In this document: piece by piece, positions 26,401 to 36,271 of the stretch
Position numbering within the stretch: the stretch's first letter is position 1
Layout: each line of letters starts with the position of its first letter
Translations under genes and position numbers: made by a program
The notes under the pieces: generated by a model
What the model saw: only the letters and a program-made list of their open reading frames with translations
What the model was told of the DNA's origin: nothing
Database searches by the model: none
Assembly: GCA_002633025.1 (NCBI GenBank)
Contig: NMRB01001081.1
Location: 83,223-147,222, forward strand
DNA length: 64,000 bases
From: Notospermus geniculatus
Lineage: Eukaryota > Nemertea > Pilidiophora > Heteronemertea > Lineidae
Reading direction: 5' to 3'

Positions 26401-29400
26401 CATATAAAAAAGGCATCGTCGTTTTGAAGGGAGTAAGAAATAAAAGTGGAAAATAAGAAGTGGGAAATTTTGGCATTTTTGCGCGAATTTTTCAATTTCT
26501 CAAATTGGGAGAAAAATAAATGCCATGTTATTTTAAGAAAATTTCTAAAAATGGAAAAAAAATCTCCCAATTTGAGAAATTGAAAAATTCGTCCAATATT
26601 CCAAAATTTCTCAAATTGGGAGAAATTGTTTTTCCCATTTTGAGAAATATCACCCGAAAAATCAGACAAATGCCATGTCATTTTAAGAAAATTTCTCAAA
26701 ATGGGAAACAAAAAATTTCTCCCAATTTGAGAAGTTGAAAAATTCGCGCAAAGTTCCAAAATTTACCATTCTTTTTTTCCACTTTTATTTCTTACTCCCT
26801 TTTTGATCTCTCCTGAAGAGTGTCATCAAAAAGTCGGGACATCTAAAACTCCATCAAACAGTTATTTTGCCATGACACGCATATTAACTATTAACTAGGA
26901 CCAGAATCATGTTTTAGTTGTCTATAAATCCTGGTGATCATAATGTAATGAAAGTGGATTATGACGTCGAAGATGTAACATTTATAGGAGAGTGAGTTAT
27001 GAAGTCTGAGATGAACACTAATGTTACAACGTCATTACCATAATATACTGAGAATAAGCGGTGAACTAATACGTTCATTATATACCCAGTTTGCGTGGAA
27101 AATAATCAACCATGATTGAATTAAATATCAGTCAATTTGATACAGGCAGTGATCTCGCGATCTCGCGTGACCTTGGCCGGTTTGCGTGACATCCGGGAAT
27201 CGTGTCATTATTGCATAACAAACAGTATAGATAATTAATCCGGACGTTAATTGAATGTGAGCATTGATCATGGGGCTGTTTCGTTTGGCCACTGACAGAC
27301 AAAAATGCCTCTAATAAGCCTTCATTGGTAAGGAGTAAGTGCTCTTTAACGAAATGAGACATCTTGCTGATAGATATTCATCGTAACGAATCGGGAAGCT
27401 CGGGCGGCGTATGAGCGGGCGTCGACTTCGAACACCATCAAGGTAGACTACCTCCCATCTTTGCTGCTACACTCCCCGCAGGAGTGGAGCATCTGATTTT
27501 CGCCAGTCTATTTGACCTGACGCCCATTTAGCCTGGTTTGAATCCATCACATTTCCCGCTTCTGAGCAGCTCAGAGCCTCAGCCAATCATCGGTGTGCGA
27601 AAACTAATCGACGTGCCAATCAAAATCCGTGTTACAAATGTGTGCGGAAAGAGAAGAGAAAGTGCCGAACGGCGATTTGTTTCACGAGTTCTGATTGGCT
27701 CGGAGGCGGGGTCAAGATGGAGTAGAGCGGCAAAGACGGGAACCAGACTATCATCACCTCCGGAACAGAAAAAAGTAGTTGTATTGCGTCATTTCTAATG
27801 TGTTTTTTTGTCCTTTCTCGTTTTAGCTCCTGAAGACCCGTCAGTGCGGAGATATCGGACAGCCTTCACGCGAGAACAGATCGGGAGATTGGAGAAGGAG
27901 TTCTACAGAGAAAATTACGTTTCCAGGCCGAGAAGGTGCGAATTGGCGGCTGCGCTCAACCTGCCAGAAAGTACCATCAAAGTAAGTTATCGTCTGGAAA
28001 AAAATTATTCCGACGAAAGTACGTAGAAAAATTCTGCACTGTTGGATTCTCATTTCAATGACGTCAGACCCAGTGATCGCAAATGTAAAAAAATAATCGC
28101 ATCTCCGAAAAATAGGCTCCAGCGGGATTCGAACCCGCGATCTTCGGTTTACGAGACCGACGCCTTACCACTTGGCCATAGAGCCAGATGAATGCGATGC
28201 TCCGCTAGAATTGGCGGCTACACTAGAAAATCTGCCAAAAAGTACCATCAAAGTATTAAAGGGAGACTCCACCCACCCATTGTAAACTTTTGAATGAGAC
28301 TATTGGCATGAGTTGTGATGTCACTAGTGTCAATAGGCTGACGACCTTTATTGTAGTGAATGAGCTAATACTGTGAACGCCTAGGCCTATTCGTTGTACC
28401 TTCATAGATATTCATTGAGCACATATGACATCACATGTGCTGTGCAATGGTCCCCTTGGGATGCAATAAAAATGCTTAAAACGATGAGTTTGCTGATTTT
28501 TAAAAAAGACATGTTGCAATTATAAATGAATTTGAATGTATTAACGATATTTCAAAAATTCAAAATTTTACACAATGAATGGAGTCTCCCTATTATTATG
28601 TAAGGCCTAATGTCTGGAAAAAAGTTCGAATGTACGCAGAAGAATTCATTCTTCTGCGCAGATCAGATTCTCAAATCGTTGCAACAAGGTCAGACCTTGC
28701 ATGAATCACGTGATTCCTCCAAGGTCAAACCCAGTGATCGCAAATGTAAAAAAAAGAGGCTCCAGCGGGATTCGAACCCGCGGTCTTCGGTTTACGAGAC
28801 CGACGCCTTACCACTTGGCCATAGAGCCGTTACATATGGAACCGATAATCCAGCGCCCAGTTTCAAAAAACATCTATTCTGATAACGAGGAAAAATATCT
28901 CCACCAAAAAATAAGGCTCCAGCGGGATTCGAACCCGCGATCTTCGGTTTACGAGACCGACGCCTTACCACTTGGCCATAGAGCCGGATGGAAGCGATGG
29001 CGACGCTCAGTCTGTTCAAGCGATACACTAGGGTTTTCAATCTCCCATTGCGTCTGGCATTTTGGTTGCGGGCCAGCCAGGCAAGATCTCAACCGTCCTT
29101 CTTCGACGATCACAAAATGACGTCACGCATATATTTCCTGTTTGTTAACGCGTTCCTTGTTTTGCAGGTTTGGTTCCAGAACAGGCGAATGAAAGACAAG
29201 CGGCAGAGGATGGCAATGGCCTGGCCGTACGGACTTGCCGCCGCTGATCCCAACCTTTATGCCTACCTGATGAACGCAGCTGCGGCTGCAGGTTATCCTT
29301 ACCCAATCCAAGCTGCGGCTGCAGCCTCTCCCTTCAGCTATTACGCCAGTCTGGGTCTGCAAAGGGCTGCAGCGTCTTACAGTCCGTACAGCTTCCCCAG

Positions 29401-29800
29401 TCCACTCAGACCTCGGGCTGATCTCCTCCAAGGACCGAACCCGTTACTGCGGACACCTTCAACACCAGATGGAACAAACCCACCCATAATTCCAAGCGCC
29501 GCGGCGCCATGTAACTTACACACACGTGACATTTTACCACATAGTCCGACGTTACTGCCACCTCATTCCTCAACTGTCACGTGTCCTACTACGTCAGAGG
29601 ATGGATGTAACTGCCACATGTATTTACCTCCTGGACTTCCTTCAATACCACCAACAACAACAACTACGCTACCTTCGTCACTCCCTACGTCACTTCCGGC
29701 GCCAGTTCCTGTCACCTCGGCGATAACATCGACAGTACCGCCAACGTCAACAGCACCGAGATTATTTCAACCCTACAAAACGGACTCTGATAGATCGTAA
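14280..29800 (+). CDS. Evx: Evx / even-skipped homeobox transcription factor, three coding exons
   Basis: Joined exons 14280-14439, 27827-27981 and 29168-29800 encode 315 residues, starting at ATG 14280 with an in-frame TGA 15 nt upstream. Exon 1 gives a short acidic N-terminus and ends in phase 1 (G|gtaag). Exon 2 opens after ctcgttttag and completes the Ala codon, leading into [19 protein letters not shown]. The homeodomain (about residues 60-119) is split after residue 46 (STIK | [11 protein letters not shown]), the intron position known for the Evx family. After it come [11 protein letters not shown], two alanine runs, a Tyr/Pro-rich segment, a Thr/Pro-rich tail and a terminal LFQPYKTD; in fly Eve the related LFKPY motif recruits Groucho. 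The known family role is a nuclear DNA-binding repressor in posterior and neural patterning. The homeodomain identity is secure; linking exon 1 across 13.4 kb rests on phase compatibility and strand. Confidence 0.9.
14487..14890. repeat. About 88-bp tandem repeat in Evx intron 1, four to five units
   Basis: Units contain TTGATTATCTTGAAGTTGTC, a variable GTC/ATC run and TAATGTCGTTATCTAAACAT followed by TTGAAAAA. Later units are more diverged. Confidence 0.85.
14962..15115. mobile_element. Foldback element, TAGGCCCGGTTGCACCAG ends
   Basis: An 18-bp terminal match is mirrored as CTGGTGCAACCGGGCCTA. The arms continue with AAGTTTGAGGTTGACCTC-type sequence. It sits directly beside the next element and shares its boundary bases. 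Confidence 0.85.
15114..15269. mobile_element. Foldback element of family B (copy 3)
   Basis: It begins TAATGCCCGCGGTACACC and ends GTACAGCGGGCATTA. CATCAAATTTTTCATCCAAT is mirrored by TTGGGATGAAAAATTTGAT. Confidence 0.85.
17200..17300 (+). repeat. tRNA-like SINE head
   Basis: GGGGATTTGGCCTAGTGGTC resembles a box A region and TGGGTTCGAATCCGG a box B, about 55 bases apart. No regular cloverleaf or acceptor pairing is seen, so this is better read as a tRNA-derived short interspersed element than as a tRNA gene. Confidence 0.45.
19608..20053. mobile_element. 450-bp foldback element in Evx intron 1
   Basis: The arms of about 70 bp and more include GGCGCGAGGTTT and CGATATCTCCGC, mirrored as GCGGAGATATCG and AAACCTCGCGCC. 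The inner part pairs again around ACATCAATC / GATTGATGT. Confidence 0.75.
20847..21050. mobile_element. Foldback element of family C (copy 2), in Evx intron 1
   Basis: It aligns over its length with 11543-11749 (CACGATGCCGCCATATTGG, CACACAGATCGTGACGTC, GCAGTCACGTGACCGTTGTG). The ends carry TTCTTCACGTGACG and an imperfect complement. Confidence 0.85.
22226..22387. mobile_element. Foldback element of family A (copy 3)
   Basis: The ends are TAGGGAGTTTAAGAAATCAA and TTTCTTTAACTCCCTA. AACTTTACGACAACGTTATT is mirrored on the right. The bases TA at each end suggest a TA target. Confidence 0.85.
24252..24426. mobile_element. Short foldback element
   Basis: ATCCACTCCGGGGCCCGTAC is mirrored by CGTACGGGGCCCGGTGGAT. 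A four-unit AATGAAA-type run lies inside. Confidence 0.65.
26427..26801. mobile_element. 375-bp foldback element
   Basis: The ends are AAGGGAGTAAGAAATAAAAG and its complement. The interior alternates AAATTTCTCAAATTGGGAG and its complement several times, so open frames on both strands are by-products. Confidence 0.85.
27827..27981 (+). CDS. Evx: Evx exon 2: homeodomain residues 1-46
   Basis: The acceptor is ctcgttttag and the donor is ATCAAA|gtaagttat, in phase 0. The exon encodes the N-terminal arm, helix 1, helix 2 and the start of helix 3. [36 protein letters not shown] and the ENYVSRP loop are diagnostic of Evx/Eve. About 500 bases upstream of it, starting at 27308, are also repeated before the second copy at 36272. 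Confidence 0.93.
28114..28185 (-). tRNA. tRNA-Thr (CGT)
   Basis: Read on the minus strand, a 71-nt cloverleaf plus discriminator T. The acceptor GGCTCTA pairs with TGGAGCC, the D arm is GCCAAGTGGTAAGGC, the anticodon loop CTCGTAA holds CGT, and the T arm is GCGGGTTCGAATCCCGC. A T-run follows as a Pol III terminator. It matches the general eukaryotic tRNA-Thr(CGT) pattern. The gene lies antisense inside the homeobox intron of Evx. Confidence 0.9.
28204..28254 (+). pseudogene. Decayed fragment of Evx exon 2 (3' end and splice site)
   Basis: About 50 bases in intron 2 of the first copy match the end of exon 2: a degraded [20 protein letters not shown] stretch followed by the donor GT. The reading frame is disturbed relative to the exon. 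Further along, near 28612-28660, traces of the normal sequence after exon 2 continue (tctggaaaaaa, agttcg, tacgcagaa), separated by a foldback element. It looks like a tandem copy of the unit exon 2 end - intron - tRNA-Thr, now broken. Confidence 0.6.
28255..28597. mobile_element. Foldback element inserted beside the exon-2 remnant
   Basis: It begins TTAAAGGGAGACTCCAC and ends ATGGAGTCTCCCTATTA. It interrupts the remnant of the exon-tRNA unit and is absent from the second 8.2-kb copy. Confidence 0.65.
28757..28828 (-). tRNA. tRNA-Thr (CGT)
   Basis: Same cloverleaf as the gene at 28114, with one change (AAGACCGCGGG instead of AAGATCGCGGG) just before the T stem. The box B core GGTTCGAATCC is intact and a T-run terminator follows. 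It belongs to the extra subunit found only in the first repeat copy. Confidence 0.85.
28914..28985 (-). tRNA. tRNA-Thr (CGT)
   Basis: An intact cloverleaf identical in its stems to the gene at 28114; the terminator T-run after the acceptor stem is interrupted by an A (TTATTTTTT). It is the third antisense tRNA-Thr in Evx intron 2. Confidence 0.9.
29168..29800 (+). CDS. Evx: Evx exon 3: recognition helix and C-terminal region
   Basis: The exon opens after ttttgcag with [22 protein letters not shown], which completes the recognition helix (W48, F49, N51). The following 190 residues contain poly-Ala tracts, a [16 protein letters not shown] Tyr-Pro segment, a Thr/Pro-rich stretch and the terminal [12 protein letters not shown], with TAA at 29798-29800. 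Alanine runs and the LFQPY end fit a Groucho-dependent repressor by comparison with fly Eve. That role is inferred for this animal. Confidence 0.92.
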   Translation, partial: VWFQNRRMKDKRQRMAMAWPYGLAAADPNLYAYLMNAAAAAGYPYPIQAAAAASPFSYYASLGLQRAAASYSPYSFPSPLRPRADLLQGPNPLLRTPSTPDGTNPPIIPSAAAPCNLHTRDILPHSPTLLPPHSSTVTCPTTSEDGCNCHMYLPPGLPSIPPTTTTTLPSSLPTSLPAPVPVTSAITSTVPPTSTAPRLFQPYKTDSDRS

Positions 29801-30535
29801 TATATCAAGAATTAGATTATTTTCAAAATTTTATTCTCTCAGTATATACATGTACTATAAAGTCAGCTTTAGAAAGTCCTAAAGAGGCAGACGTCAATGT
29901 GTTCTACAGTGTCCGCCCAGTCCATGACAGTGTAGGCACTTGCAATATGAGTAGGGTTGTAAATAGTCGGATATACATGGTAAAGCGCCAACTGTACGAA
30001 AAAGATTTAGAATTTATTATGTTAATGGTGACGACAAGTCGTGACGTCATGGAAGATGTTGAATTTATTATGTTAATGATATTAAGGCAAGTCATGACGT
30101 CATGGTATAGACGTCATGGTATACTAGTAGTTAGAAGACTTCTTTTATCATTCATGCGCCAGTAACGTTCCTGTCCTTACCATAATGTCCGGATCAGAGC
30201 CGTCTATCGGTAGAGGTCATGATTATTCTCTAACAAAGTCGAACACCACCGCAAGGTGGCGCTCTCCATGTTACTTTCGAATACCGTAATATGTTATTTG
30301 GCTCGGAGTACAAGGTTTATACAAAACGTAGTCTTTTAATTCGCCTTATACATTGTCTTCAGTTCGTCTTTAAAATTGTAAAATTTCAGTCGAAAATGCT
30401 TGCTAAAAATGAGACGTACTGCCTACGTACCAAGATCATTATCACAACATTGTACAGTTTAGTGTAAAATACATGTATAATATTCTATTAATATCACTTT
30501 CGTTTCTTCATTCATGAATTCTCCTTTCAACCACC
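29801..30535 (+). other. Evx 3' flank, first copy
   Basis: Sequence after the stop is nearly identical in the second copy at 37601-38440, including repeated GAATTTATTATGTTAATG units. It probably includes the 3' UTR. No clear AATAAA was identified. Confidence 0.5.
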
Positions 30536-30600
30536 TGGGCCGACTGCACCGAATGTCCTATAGTGCTTTCGGTGCCGATCGGTTTCTGTGCGGTCGGCCC
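30536..30600. mobile_element. Part of a foldback element cut by an assembly gap
   Basis: CTGGGCCGACTGCACCGAAT and TGTGCGGTCGGCCC match the ends of the elements at 31682 and 39531. It stops at the N run. Confidence 0.6.
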
Positions 30601-30660
30601 NNNNNNNNNNNNNNNNNNNNNNNNNNNNNNNNNNNNNNNNNNNNNNNNNNNNNNNNNNNN
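30601..30660. other. Assembly gap (60 N)
   Basis: It lies in the first 8.2-kb copy, at the point where the two copies stop aligning simply. Confidence 0.99.
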
Positions 30661-30935
30661 CGGGGTCTTCCTCGGGCACTTTCTAGTGGAGGATCTCTAC
30701 TAGAAAGTGCCTGAGGAAGACCCCGGTTGGGGTCGAAAATTTGCGAACTTCGGAGACGACTTAACTTGTACTATCATTTCGTGTGTCGTTTTTTGTGCTC
30801 TATGTTGGATATCAGTTCCTCAGGGGACGATACGTAAACGTCGTCTCCGAATTTCGCAAATTTTCGACCCCAACCGCACCGGGGTTTTCCTCAGCACCAA
30901 GCACTTTCTAGTAGAGATCCCGGAAGTGAATTTAT
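30661..30935. repeat. Three GACCCC-hairpin modules, two head to head
   Basis: GGGGTCTTCCTCGGGCAC is followed after a short centre by GTGCCTGAGGAAGACCCC, and a third module lies at 30838-30925 in the opposite direction. Shared pieces include GTGCTCTATGTTGGATATC, also near 10400 and, inverted, near 7995. Confidence 0.75.
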
Positions 30936-31149
30936 TCTACGGGGGAGTTCCGTAGTCCCTCAGGGGACGTGTTTTCAGTTTGTAAACAGCCTAGTGTTTA
31001 CTTATCGATTCTTACGAGGTTTCCTTTCATCATAAATTATTATACCAGATGTGACAAGCCAGGCTTGACCCAAATCAATAATGCCCGAGACATGAAAGCG
31101 CTTTCTGTAGTAGGCCTATTGCCAAGACAAAGAGCCGTCAGTGTCGTGC

Positions 31150-31221
31150 GGCTCCATGGCCAAGTGGTAAGGCGTCGGTCTCGTAAACCGAAGATCGCGG
31201 GTTCGAACCCCGCTGGGGCCT
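31150..31221 (+). tRNA. tRNA-Thr (CGT)
   Basis: Plus strand. The acceptor GGCTCCA pairs with TGGGGCC (one T-G pair), the anticodon loop is CTCGTAA, the T arm is GCGGGTTCGAACCCCGC, and TATTTTTT follows. It is the first of three plus-strand copies downstream of Evx exon 3. Confidence 0.88.
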
Positions 31222-31286
31222 ATTTTTTGTGAGGAGAAGTTTTTTCCTCATCAGAATGGAGAGATGTTTTTTTCGATGCGTGAGAT

Positions 31287-31358
31287 GGCTCTATGGCCAA
31301 GTGTAAAGGCGTCGGTCTCGTAAATCGAATATCGCAGGGTCGAACCCCGCTGGGGCCT
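31287..31358 (+). pseudogene. Degraded tRNA-Thr (CGT)
   Basis: It aligns over its whole length with the neighbouring tRNA-Thr genes. However, the D loop reads GTGTAAAG instead of GTGGTAAG, the 3' side of the anticodon stem has AATCGAATATC, and box B has lost the GGTTCGA core (CAGGGTCGAACCCC). It is likely a tRNA pseudogene. Confidence 0.75.
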
Positions 31359-31421
31359 ATTTTTGGGGAGGAGAAGTTTTTTCCTCATCAAAATGGAAAG
31401 ATTTTTTTGAGAGTGCGCGGT

Positions 31422-31493
31422 GGCTCCATGGCCAAGTGGTAAGGCGTCGGTCTCGTAAACCGAAGATCGCGGGTTCGATCCCCGCTGGGGCCT
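31422..31493 (+). tRNA. tRNA-Thr (CGT)
   Basis: A complete cloverleaf with anticodon CGT. The T loop reads TTCGATC instead of TTCGAAC, which keeps box B. A T-run terminator follows. Confidence 0.85.
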
Positions 31494-31681
31494 ATTTTTT
31501 CCTCATCAGAATGGAGAGATGTTTTTGAAATGCGCGATGCGTCTTCCAGTGCCGATTGTAATGTCATGAGCAAATTTCATTTTTGTTTTTTTGTATCTGA
31601 CACAAAAGATGTCCGCTACTTCCCACTAAAACGTGTTTGTGTGTTGCCTGCAACTTTGCATTTTGTCTCGCCGATGGAGGA

Positions 31682-31809
31682 CTGGACTGCAGGGCCGACC
31701 GCACAGAAAGTCCGATAGTGCTACCGGCCCCTATCGGCAGTTAGTTATAACGCCGATAGGCACCGCAAGCACTGTCGGACTTTCTGTGCGGTCGGCCCAG
31801 CAATCCAGG
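31682..31809. mobile_element. Foldback element, GGGCCGACCGCACAGAAAG arms
   Basis: Arms of about 55 bp; the ends CTGGACTGCAGGGCCG and the complement of CGGCCCAGCAATCCAG. It is present in both 8.2-kb copies. Confidence 0.85.
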
Positions 31810-33494
31810 CGGACCCCGTTTGGTGTATACTAGCAGTTTGGTCATGTTGGAGGCCGCTTGGGACTTGCAAAGTATTTGCGAAGTTCTACTGGATCGAAAA
31901 AAAATGGAGGAACGGATCATCGTTTAGGGAGGTTTTCCGACTTTCTCCATCAGTTCTGAATGGAGTTGGATAAACTACAGACCGTCTTTTGCACCAGAGC
32001 ACTTACGACTGCTAAGTCTTAGTTCGTGTCCCTCACTGGGACACAATTTACAACATCACCGGTGTTGATGTGAGTTTGTTCAGTGGCTGAGGGACATGAT
32101 GGCCTTCTCATTCTCCATTAAACCATTTCGTTTTCGATTCCAATGGCTTTCATCTTCCCCCATGATGGCGGATGATACAGTCTCCAGGCGGCCCCTAGTG
32201 TCTCCTCCATTAGCGGCCATCCATTATGGGTGGAGCGTTAATTGACGACGCGTTAGGAATGTGGAGGTCTTAATGTACCCGGATGCTGGTGAAAGTGGCT
32301 GGGGATGCTGAAGAAGAGACGTAATGCCACATCATAACCAGATGCATAAAGTGACGTTAGTGATCGCTGTAGCAGGCAAAAAACATATACGTATCAGCAA
32401 CTGTGGTAACCTCGCCCCATCACCGAATCGTGCGCGGAATTCAACGTGTGATGCTCTCATTATGCTCCTGGGGCGAGGTTTCACCTTGGAGATTCATAAG
32501 GGATGCTGATGCATCTGAAAATGAGATGTCTTTTCCTTCAAATTGGACCTAAGATCCCGTACGGCGGTGACATCAAAGGACCAACAATCAAGGAGGTCGT
32601 AATTGCAGCATAAGGGAAATTGCTGTCGTGGCCAAGGAACAATACACGGACCTCACCACATCAAAGAAAACAGGAACTAACCGCCGTAAAGATTGGGTGA
32701 AGTTAGGCCACAGTATTTCAGATGTGACATAAACCGGTCATAAAATTTCCACATCTTTTTTATATTCAACGATTCTATGAGGAAAGAACCGAAGTGAACA
32801 AACAGAAAGAAAAATAAGTTAAACTCGTTCGATTGTTTTATTTGCTTCAAAGTCTCACCGCGAACTTGTGAAGGAATTTCAGGAAATTGTTTTCAGCGTT
32901 TTTATTGTCAGGTAATAAACACGTCATTATGATAGCGAAGGGGCGTTCCGGTCTCATTGAGGGGCGCATTTGTTGTGGGGTCGTAAGAATGGCCATTATT
33001 TGGGTTTTTACCAGTAATCATGGATTGGCTTGTTGTATTTGAGGTGATTAAAAGACGTCATATAAATACGTCTGTGTTGCTGGCAACTCGGAAGAGAGGC
33101 TGAGAATACGGTCGGACGCTTTTGGATCAGAGGCCTCTTGGTACCTTGATTGCTATCGACGTCATCTTCGGAGGTACTCGGCTACATTCGGACGGCCATC
33201 GTACACTACCTCGACCGCATAAAGGAGCCTTGGCGTAGTAATCATCTTTCAAATCGAAATATAATTCAGTGATTCGCCGCGAGTGAATCATCCGTGACCA
33301 TCTTCCACACTTGATATAGTGCAGACCAATGCTGATACTTTTTCACGTATTTATGGGTTCTTTGCACATTATATCGGTGGGATAATTTTATTTATTGCAG
33401 ATTTGAAGTTATTAAGTAGATTTAGGCAAATTTTTACTGATGTCAAGTAGCACATCAAATCAAAACATCAAACCCGGGAGTAAACAAACGCACG
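31810..33494. other. Non-coding part of the 8.2-kb repeat
   Basis: It matches 39658-42030 of the second copy apart from the element at 40702. An inverted pair CACAATTTACAACATCACCG / GGTGTTGATGTGAG is short. No gene is seen. Confidence 0.5.
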
Positions 33495-33822
33495 CGCTGA
33501 AAAACTCTGCTTCATCAAAATGACGAACTTAGGTTCGTTTTCCATTATCACCAAACTGAGTATCTAAATTCGTCAAAATGACAAGTCCACGTTCGTCATT
33601 TTGACGAACCCTTGACTACGAACATAAACACGGATTTGTCAAGACGACAAAGTCCACGTTCGTCATTTTGATGAACCCGTGTTTATGTTCGTCAAGGGTT
33701 CGTCAAAATGACGAACGTGGATTTGTCATTTTGACGAATTCAGATACTCAGTTTGCATGGTTTGGTGATAAATGGAAAACGAACCTACGTTCGTCATTTT
33801 GACGAAGCAGAGTTTTTCAGTG
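33495..33822. mobile_element. 328-bp foldback element present only in the first 8.2-kb copy
   Basis: The ends are CGCTGAAAAACTCTGC and GCAGAGTTTTTCAGTG. The body is built of repeated GTTCGTCATTTTGACGAAC palindromes. The second copy has the uninterrupted site AAACGCACGTGGATTAGG near 42030, so this is a clean insertion with CG at each junction. Confidence 0.88.
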
Positions 33823-35502
33823 CGTGGATTAGGAGTAGAGCCTACTGTACATCAGAGTTACGATGCGCGTGCAAATCGTTCTCTGACGTTCAAATTGACC
33901 TTGATTGCTGATGGATCTCATTCCAGGTATCATCTCGCGAGTTCTCTCGATACTTCACCATTCACGTCCCGGATTGTTCCGTATGGTTCCATTTTCCATT
34001 TGTTCCAATCGCTGCGCGCCGATGAATATTCTAAATGAGGACGTGAATCCATGACGAATGACTGACATCCTAATTAAAACTATTAAAATCCCGTTCTAAA
34101 ACTATTCAAGTCTCATTTAGTCATTTTACTCCGCGCATTATAACCGAATGATTGCGCCTCGGTCGACGTTCCAGTCCTCTCCCTCATCCAGGAATTCCAA
34201 ATGTTGACACACAATTTTGTTAGTCATTTTATTCATTTTTAATGCCTCTTTTTTATTCTGATTGTTGTGGTTGAAATTAAGAGCCGACATGATGCCGTCG
34301 TCATGGTTACATTGTCACAACAGAGAAAGCAATTTAGATGCAATAATATTGTCATGAAAGCTGTCAGGGATTAAAAATGCAACTCATTACATCTATGGAA
34401 ATTATTTTTCAAACCCGATGATAAGTTGGAATTATATTTGAATCAGACAGCAGCACAATCGCCACGAATGTGTTCGACAGATTTTCCTTCTCCCTTGACT
34501 CGGGTTTAGTGTTGTGTGAGCGCTGGTGGGTGTGTTTCAAAAAGTGTTCCGTCCGACACCAGAAAATTTTCACCATTCTTTTGTCTACTGGTGAAAGGCT
34601 GTTTCTTGAAACTCTAATATTCATGTCAGATCTAGGTATCATGGAACTCTAAATTATGGCACTGCAAACTAATTGATCTATTAACCCCTTAAAGTCTGAC
34701 AGCAGAAAGTAGTTTTGGCTGTCGGACGGAACGATAGATTTTGCTGGTAAGCTCAATATTTTTTGATACCCTCCTTCAAATGAGTGTACACTGTACATCT
34801 CAGATGGAGAAACTAATAGTTAAAGGTCTATATTATCAAATACTACATTTGATTTTTGGAAATGGCACAAATATTTGTGATCATTTCAAAGTTAAATTTT
34901 GCCCCATTTTCTTGGGTGACCAATTTTGAAACACACCCTGGTCTGCATGATTCCATTTTCGGCACGGTGTTTGTCACATGTCCGGTAGCAGGGCCGCAGG
35001 ACCCCTACACGTGAGCCTTATCCTTAACGACCCCTTCATGTTAAAACCATGACAATAATGAGATATCATGATAATCTATTGGGGTCGCTCGTGGCAATGA
35101 TTGGAGCCTTGTTTGTTCTTGTCACCGACGGATGACTGATCCATCCCTCCGCGGTACCCAAGTTAGGCCATCGCGCGTCAAATGCGACCCTTTTTACGTC
35201 ATTTAAGCCATTAGAATGACAAATGGTGCCCTCCTGAGTTTTAGGGGCGTCTGATTTTGGCAGTAAAGTAACAATAGACTCATGATCTATTTCAATGACA
35301 GTGAGCACATCAGGACTTGGATTGGCTCCTTTTACAGTGCGGTGACGGCAGTCACAACACCAGCTGGAGAACTGTAGGGGCCTATCTTCCGGCTGGTTCA
35401 ACCATGCGACGGTGGAAGGAAATTTGACGGCCATTTCAGGGTCGGATCCAGGGGGCGTGGGGGCGTATGCCTCCCCCTGTTTTTGGCAGCGCAATGATTT
35501 TT
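33823..35502. other. Non-coding 3' part of the first 8.2-kb copy
   Basis: It matches 42035-43965 of the second copy. The last part holds GGATCCAGGGGGCGTGGGGG, a hAT-like terminal motif continued in the second copy. No gene is seen. Confidence 0.5.
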
Positions 35503-35760
35503 AGCTCAGCTGACCAAAGGTCAGCGGAGCTAGTCAAATAGGTATTCAGTGGCGTCAGTGTGTCAGTCCAGCAGTCCAGCAGTCCAGCAGTCCATCTGTC
35601 AAACTATGCCCGACGTTTTGTAACCGTAATAGCTAGAGACTCCAAATTACATCTGAAGGTAGCCCTGTGTGAACTCTCCTCGCAAACAAAAAATGAGCGC
35701 GATTTGACCTATATTAGGCGCACCAGGGGGCGTTTTGTGTAAAATGAAATATCGCAATAT
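35503..35760. other. Spacer between the two 8.2-kb copies
   Basis: It holds an AGCTCAGCTGACCAAAGGTC terminal hairpin, a four-unit CAGTCCAGCAGTCCAG run and a retroelement-like piece with GCACCAGGGGGCG. There is no exon 1 of Evx here. Confidence 0.7.
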
Positions 35761-36271
35761 CCTCTAATAAGCCTTCATTGGTAAGGAGTAAGTGCTCTTT
35801 AACGAAATGAGACATCTTGCTGATAGATATTCATCGTGATGAATCGGGAAGCACAGGCGGCCTGGGGCGTCGACTTAGAACATCATCACCGTAGACTACC
35901 TCCCATCTTTGCTGCTACACTCCCCGCAGGAATGGAGCATCTGATTTTCGCCAGTCTATTTGACCTGACGCCCATTTAGCCTGGTTTGAATCCATCACAT
36001 TTCCCGCTTCTGAGGAGCTCAGAGCCACAGCCAATCATCGGTGTGCGAAAACTAATCGACGTGCCAATCAAAATCCGTGTTACAAATGTGTGCGGAAAGA
36101 GAAGAGAAAGTGCCGAACGGCGATTTGTTTCACGAGTTCTGATTGGCTCGGAGGCGGGGTCAAGATGGAGTAGAGCGGCAAAGACGGGAACCAGACTATC
36201 ATCACCTCCGGAGAAAAAAAGTAGTTGTATTACGTCATTTCTAATGTTTTTCTTGTCCTTTCTCGTTTTAG

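Larger units (their letters stand above)
14440..27826 (+). other. Evx intron 1 (13.4 kb)
   Basis: Donor gtaagaaac, acceptor ctcgttttag. It contains the 88-bp tandem array, seven or more foldback elements and a tRNA-like repeat. The stretches 15270-17200, 17300-19600, 21050-22225, 22390-24250 and 24430-26425 show no gene. Conserved regulatory sequence may be present but cannot be recognised without comparison. Confidence 0.65.
27308..35502. repeat. 8.2-kb direct repeat, first copy
   Basis: Sequence from cctctaataagccttcattg (27308) to about 35502 recurs in the same order and orientation at 35761-43965. It covers Evx exons 2-3, six tRNA-Thr copies and long non-coding flanks. Similarity is near identity over most of its length, interrupted by whole insertions and by a rearranged patch at about 30.53-30.96 kb, where this copy contains an N gap. 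Confidence 0.92.

Noticed and set aside
26400-26759. Frames of 119 and 72 codons on opposite strands
   Set aside because: They lie in an AT-rich foldback element with low-complexity Phe/Lys-rich translations and no family resemblance.
28701-29120. Frame with repeated [24 protein letters not shown]
   Set aside because: This peptide is the reverse strand of a tRNA-Thr gene translated, a well-known false protein.
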